From: Microtetraspora sp. NBRC 16547
GTDB lineage: Bacteria > Actinomycetota > Actinomycetes > Streptosporangiales > Streptosporangiaceae
Reading direction: 5' to 3'
NCBI RefSeq assembly: GCF_030268965.1
Contig: NZ_BSSE01000001.1
Coordinates: forward strand, 197,796-261,795
DNA length: 64,000 nucleotides
This document shows, piece by piece, positions 62,530-64,000 of the stretch. Numbering within the stretch: position 1 is the stretch's first letter; every line of letters starts with the position of its first letter. A program made the position numbers and the translations under genes. Under the pieces are notes generated by a model. The model was given only the letters and a program-made list of their open reading frames with translations. It did no database searches and was not told the origin of the DNA.

Positions 62530-64000
62530 ATGGGCGATATACACCCCCTGCTGCCTGACGATCCAGAGCAGGTAGGCGGATACGCCCTCGTCGGGCGGCT
62601 CGGTGAAGGACCCCGAGGTGTCACCTATCTGGGACGCCCCTCTCCGGAGGCGGCGGCGTCCGTCGTCAAGGTGATGCACGCCCGGCCGTCCGCCGACGCG
62701 GAGGCCAGGGACCGGCTCGTCCAGGAACTGAGCGCGGCCAAGGGATTGTCCGGCTCCCACGCCGTCCCGCCGATCGAGGCGGGCTGGGTGGGCGACCAGC
62801 CGTATGTGGTCCGCGGGTACGTCAAGGGAGCCTCCCTGCACGAGACCGTGCGGGACGGCGGGCCGCTGGAGGCCGACGCCCTGGAGCGCCTCGCCCTGGG
62901 CACCCTCACCGCTCTCACCGCGGTCCACGCGGCCGGCCTGGTCCACCGGGGACTCACGCCGGACAACATCCTGATCGGGTCGGACGGCCCCCGGGTGTCC
63001 GACATCGGCATGGGAGAGGCCGTGGGCGCGTACCGCGCTCCCGAGCAGATCCGCGGCGAGCCCGGTGACGCACGGTCGGACCTCTTCTCCTGGGCGGCGT
63101 CCATCGCCTACGCCGCGACCGGACACGCCCCCGGCGCATCCGCCCCGGCCGCGGACACCCCGTCGGACCCTGCCGAGGACGGCGGGCCTTCACCTGAGAT
63201 GACCGTCAACGTGCGGGGCATCGCCGCCGCCATCGCCGCCGGCAGGGCGGGCGGTACGTCAGGCGGTACGGCCACCGGCGCGCCAGGTGACGCGGCGGGT
63301 GGCGCGGGCGGCGACCGGCCGGCCGGGGACGTGCCCGCTCTGGACGGCGTTCCGCAGCCGCTGCGGCGCGTCGTCCTCGCCTGCCTCTCCCCCGATCCGG
63401 CCGCCCGGCCCACCGCGCGGAACGCGATGCTGCGGCTGCTCGGCGAGGACGACGCCGCGGCCCCGTCCGCGGACGTCGCCGTACCCGCCGCGCCGCTGCC
63501 CGGCGCTCCCGTTGCGGGCGTCGTCCTCCCTGCGCAGCAGCACGGCCCGCAGCCGTTCCCCCGGCCGGAGGGCGGGCAGCCCTGGGGGCCGCCTCCGCCG
63601 CCCGGTTCCGCGTCTCCCGCTCCGGGCCCGCACGGGAACCCGATGGCGGCTCCCGGCCAGGTCTGGCAGGGCCCTCCCCAGCAGCAGCTGCCGCCGGCCG
63701 CGCCCGCGTGGGGGGCGCCCCCGATGCCCAACCAGGCCCCGCCCGTGCAGGGGACTGTCGGCGGGCCGGGTCGCCAGGATCAGCGCGCTCCGCTGCGCAA
63801 GGGTCCCTCCCTCGGGCTGGCGGCGTCCCTGGCCGCGGTCCTCGCGCTGTCCGTCGGCGGGGTGTGGGCCGCCGGTCACTACGCCGACACGAAGTCGTTC
63901 GACCGCGCGGCGGCCGAGGGGGCCGCTGAAGGGAAGCACAGCATGGCGGCGAGCCCCGCGGACACCATCCCGTCCGTGGGGACCACCGGCAAGCCGCAGC
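62530..64000 (+). CDS. Membrane pseudokinase of Ser/Thr kinase fold (3' end outside window)
   Basis: The frame runs open past the window end; 490 residues are visible. The kinase-like domain (about 17-300) has a glycine loop LGEGPRGVTYLG and Lys47 (VVKVMHA). But the catalytic HRD reads HRGLTPDN (Gly141 for Asp, Thr for Lys), and the DFG reads DIG at 158. The missing catalytic base predicts a pseudokinase. A Pro/Gln/Gly-rich linker and a transmembrane helix at about 427-449 follow, then an outer part. GGAAGGAAG stands four bases before ATG 62530. Confidence 0.88.
   Translation, partial: MGDIHPLLPDDPEQVGGYALVGRLGEGPRGVTYLGRPSPEAAASVVKVMHARPSADAEARDRLVQELSAAKGLSGSHAVPPIEAGWVGDQPYVVRGYVKGASLHETVRDGGPLEADALERLALGTLTALTAVHAAGLVHRGLTPDNILIGSDGPRVSDIGMGEAVGAYRAPEQIRGEPGDARSDLFSWAASIAYAATGHAPGASAPAADTPSDPAEDGGPSPEMTVNVRGIAAAIAAGRAGGTSGGTATGAPGDAAGGAGGDRPAGDVPALDGVPQPLRRVVLACLSPDPAARPTARNAMLRLLGEDDAAAPSADVAVPAAPLPGAPVAGVVLPAQQHGPQPFPRPEGGQPWGPPPPPGSASPAPGPHGNPMAAPGQVWQGPPQQQLPPAAPAWGAPPMPNQAPPVQGTVGGPGRQDQRAPLRKGPSLGLAASLAAVLALSVGGVWAAGHYADTKSFDRAAAEGAAEGKHSMAASPADTIPSVGTTGKPQ

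Overview
High-GC actinomycete chromosome, most likely a filamentous member of the Streptosporangiales or a relative. The evidence is a mycothiol-dependent formaldehyde dehydrogenase, an actinobacterial acyl-CoA carboxylase with its small epsilon subunit, DmdR/IdeR iron boxes, a type VII secretion locus and many GTG/TTG starts. The genus cannot be fixed from this sequence alone.

Positions 1-11.9 kb are an accessory island. It holds the end of a TPR protein made of near-identical 138-bp repeats, a 1337-residue STAND-type NTPase ending in a predicted PD-(D/E)XK nuclease, an IS256-family insertion sequence, IS5-like debris, a DUF4145 gene broken at a run of seven Gs, an overlapping coiled-coil/membrane gene pair of unknown function, and a small excisionase followed by a tyrosine integrase with a one-base frameshift. 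The island ends at a terminator; core metabolism starts right after it.

11.9-43.3 kb is core genome: acyl-CoA dehydrogenase with a divergent TetR regulator, a UDP-glucose-type dehydrogenase, purK-purE, a GtrA protein, a two-component system, iron-boxed bfd-bfr, mycothiol formaldehyde detoxification, a class III adenylate cyclase, birA, fdhD, a polyamine-type ABC transporter operon with a PuuR-like regulator and an oxidoreductase, PEP carboxylase, an ABC exporter, acyl-CoA carboxylase beta and epsilon, a NYN-domain protein, and an Ada-AlkA fusion with ogt.

43.4-54.8 kb is one minus-strand Flp/Tad pilus operon, mostly joined by ATGA/GTGA overlaps: SAF(CpaB)-CpaE-CpaF-TadB-TadC-Flp-TadE-TadE-TadG-LysM/BTAD-lipoprotein-secreted protein. 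The Flp pilin ends in 19 glycines and one TadE carries ten pentapeptide repeats. No prepilin peptidase is seen.

55.4-64 kb is a type VII secretion locus: an EssC-like ATPase with an N-terminal ubiquitin-like/FHA part, a WXG100 protein, a mycosin protease and a membrane pseudokinase cut by the window end. EccB, EccD and EccE are not in view. The most unusual items are the STAND-nuclease, the coiled-coil/membrane pair beside the integrase, and this mixed type VII locus.
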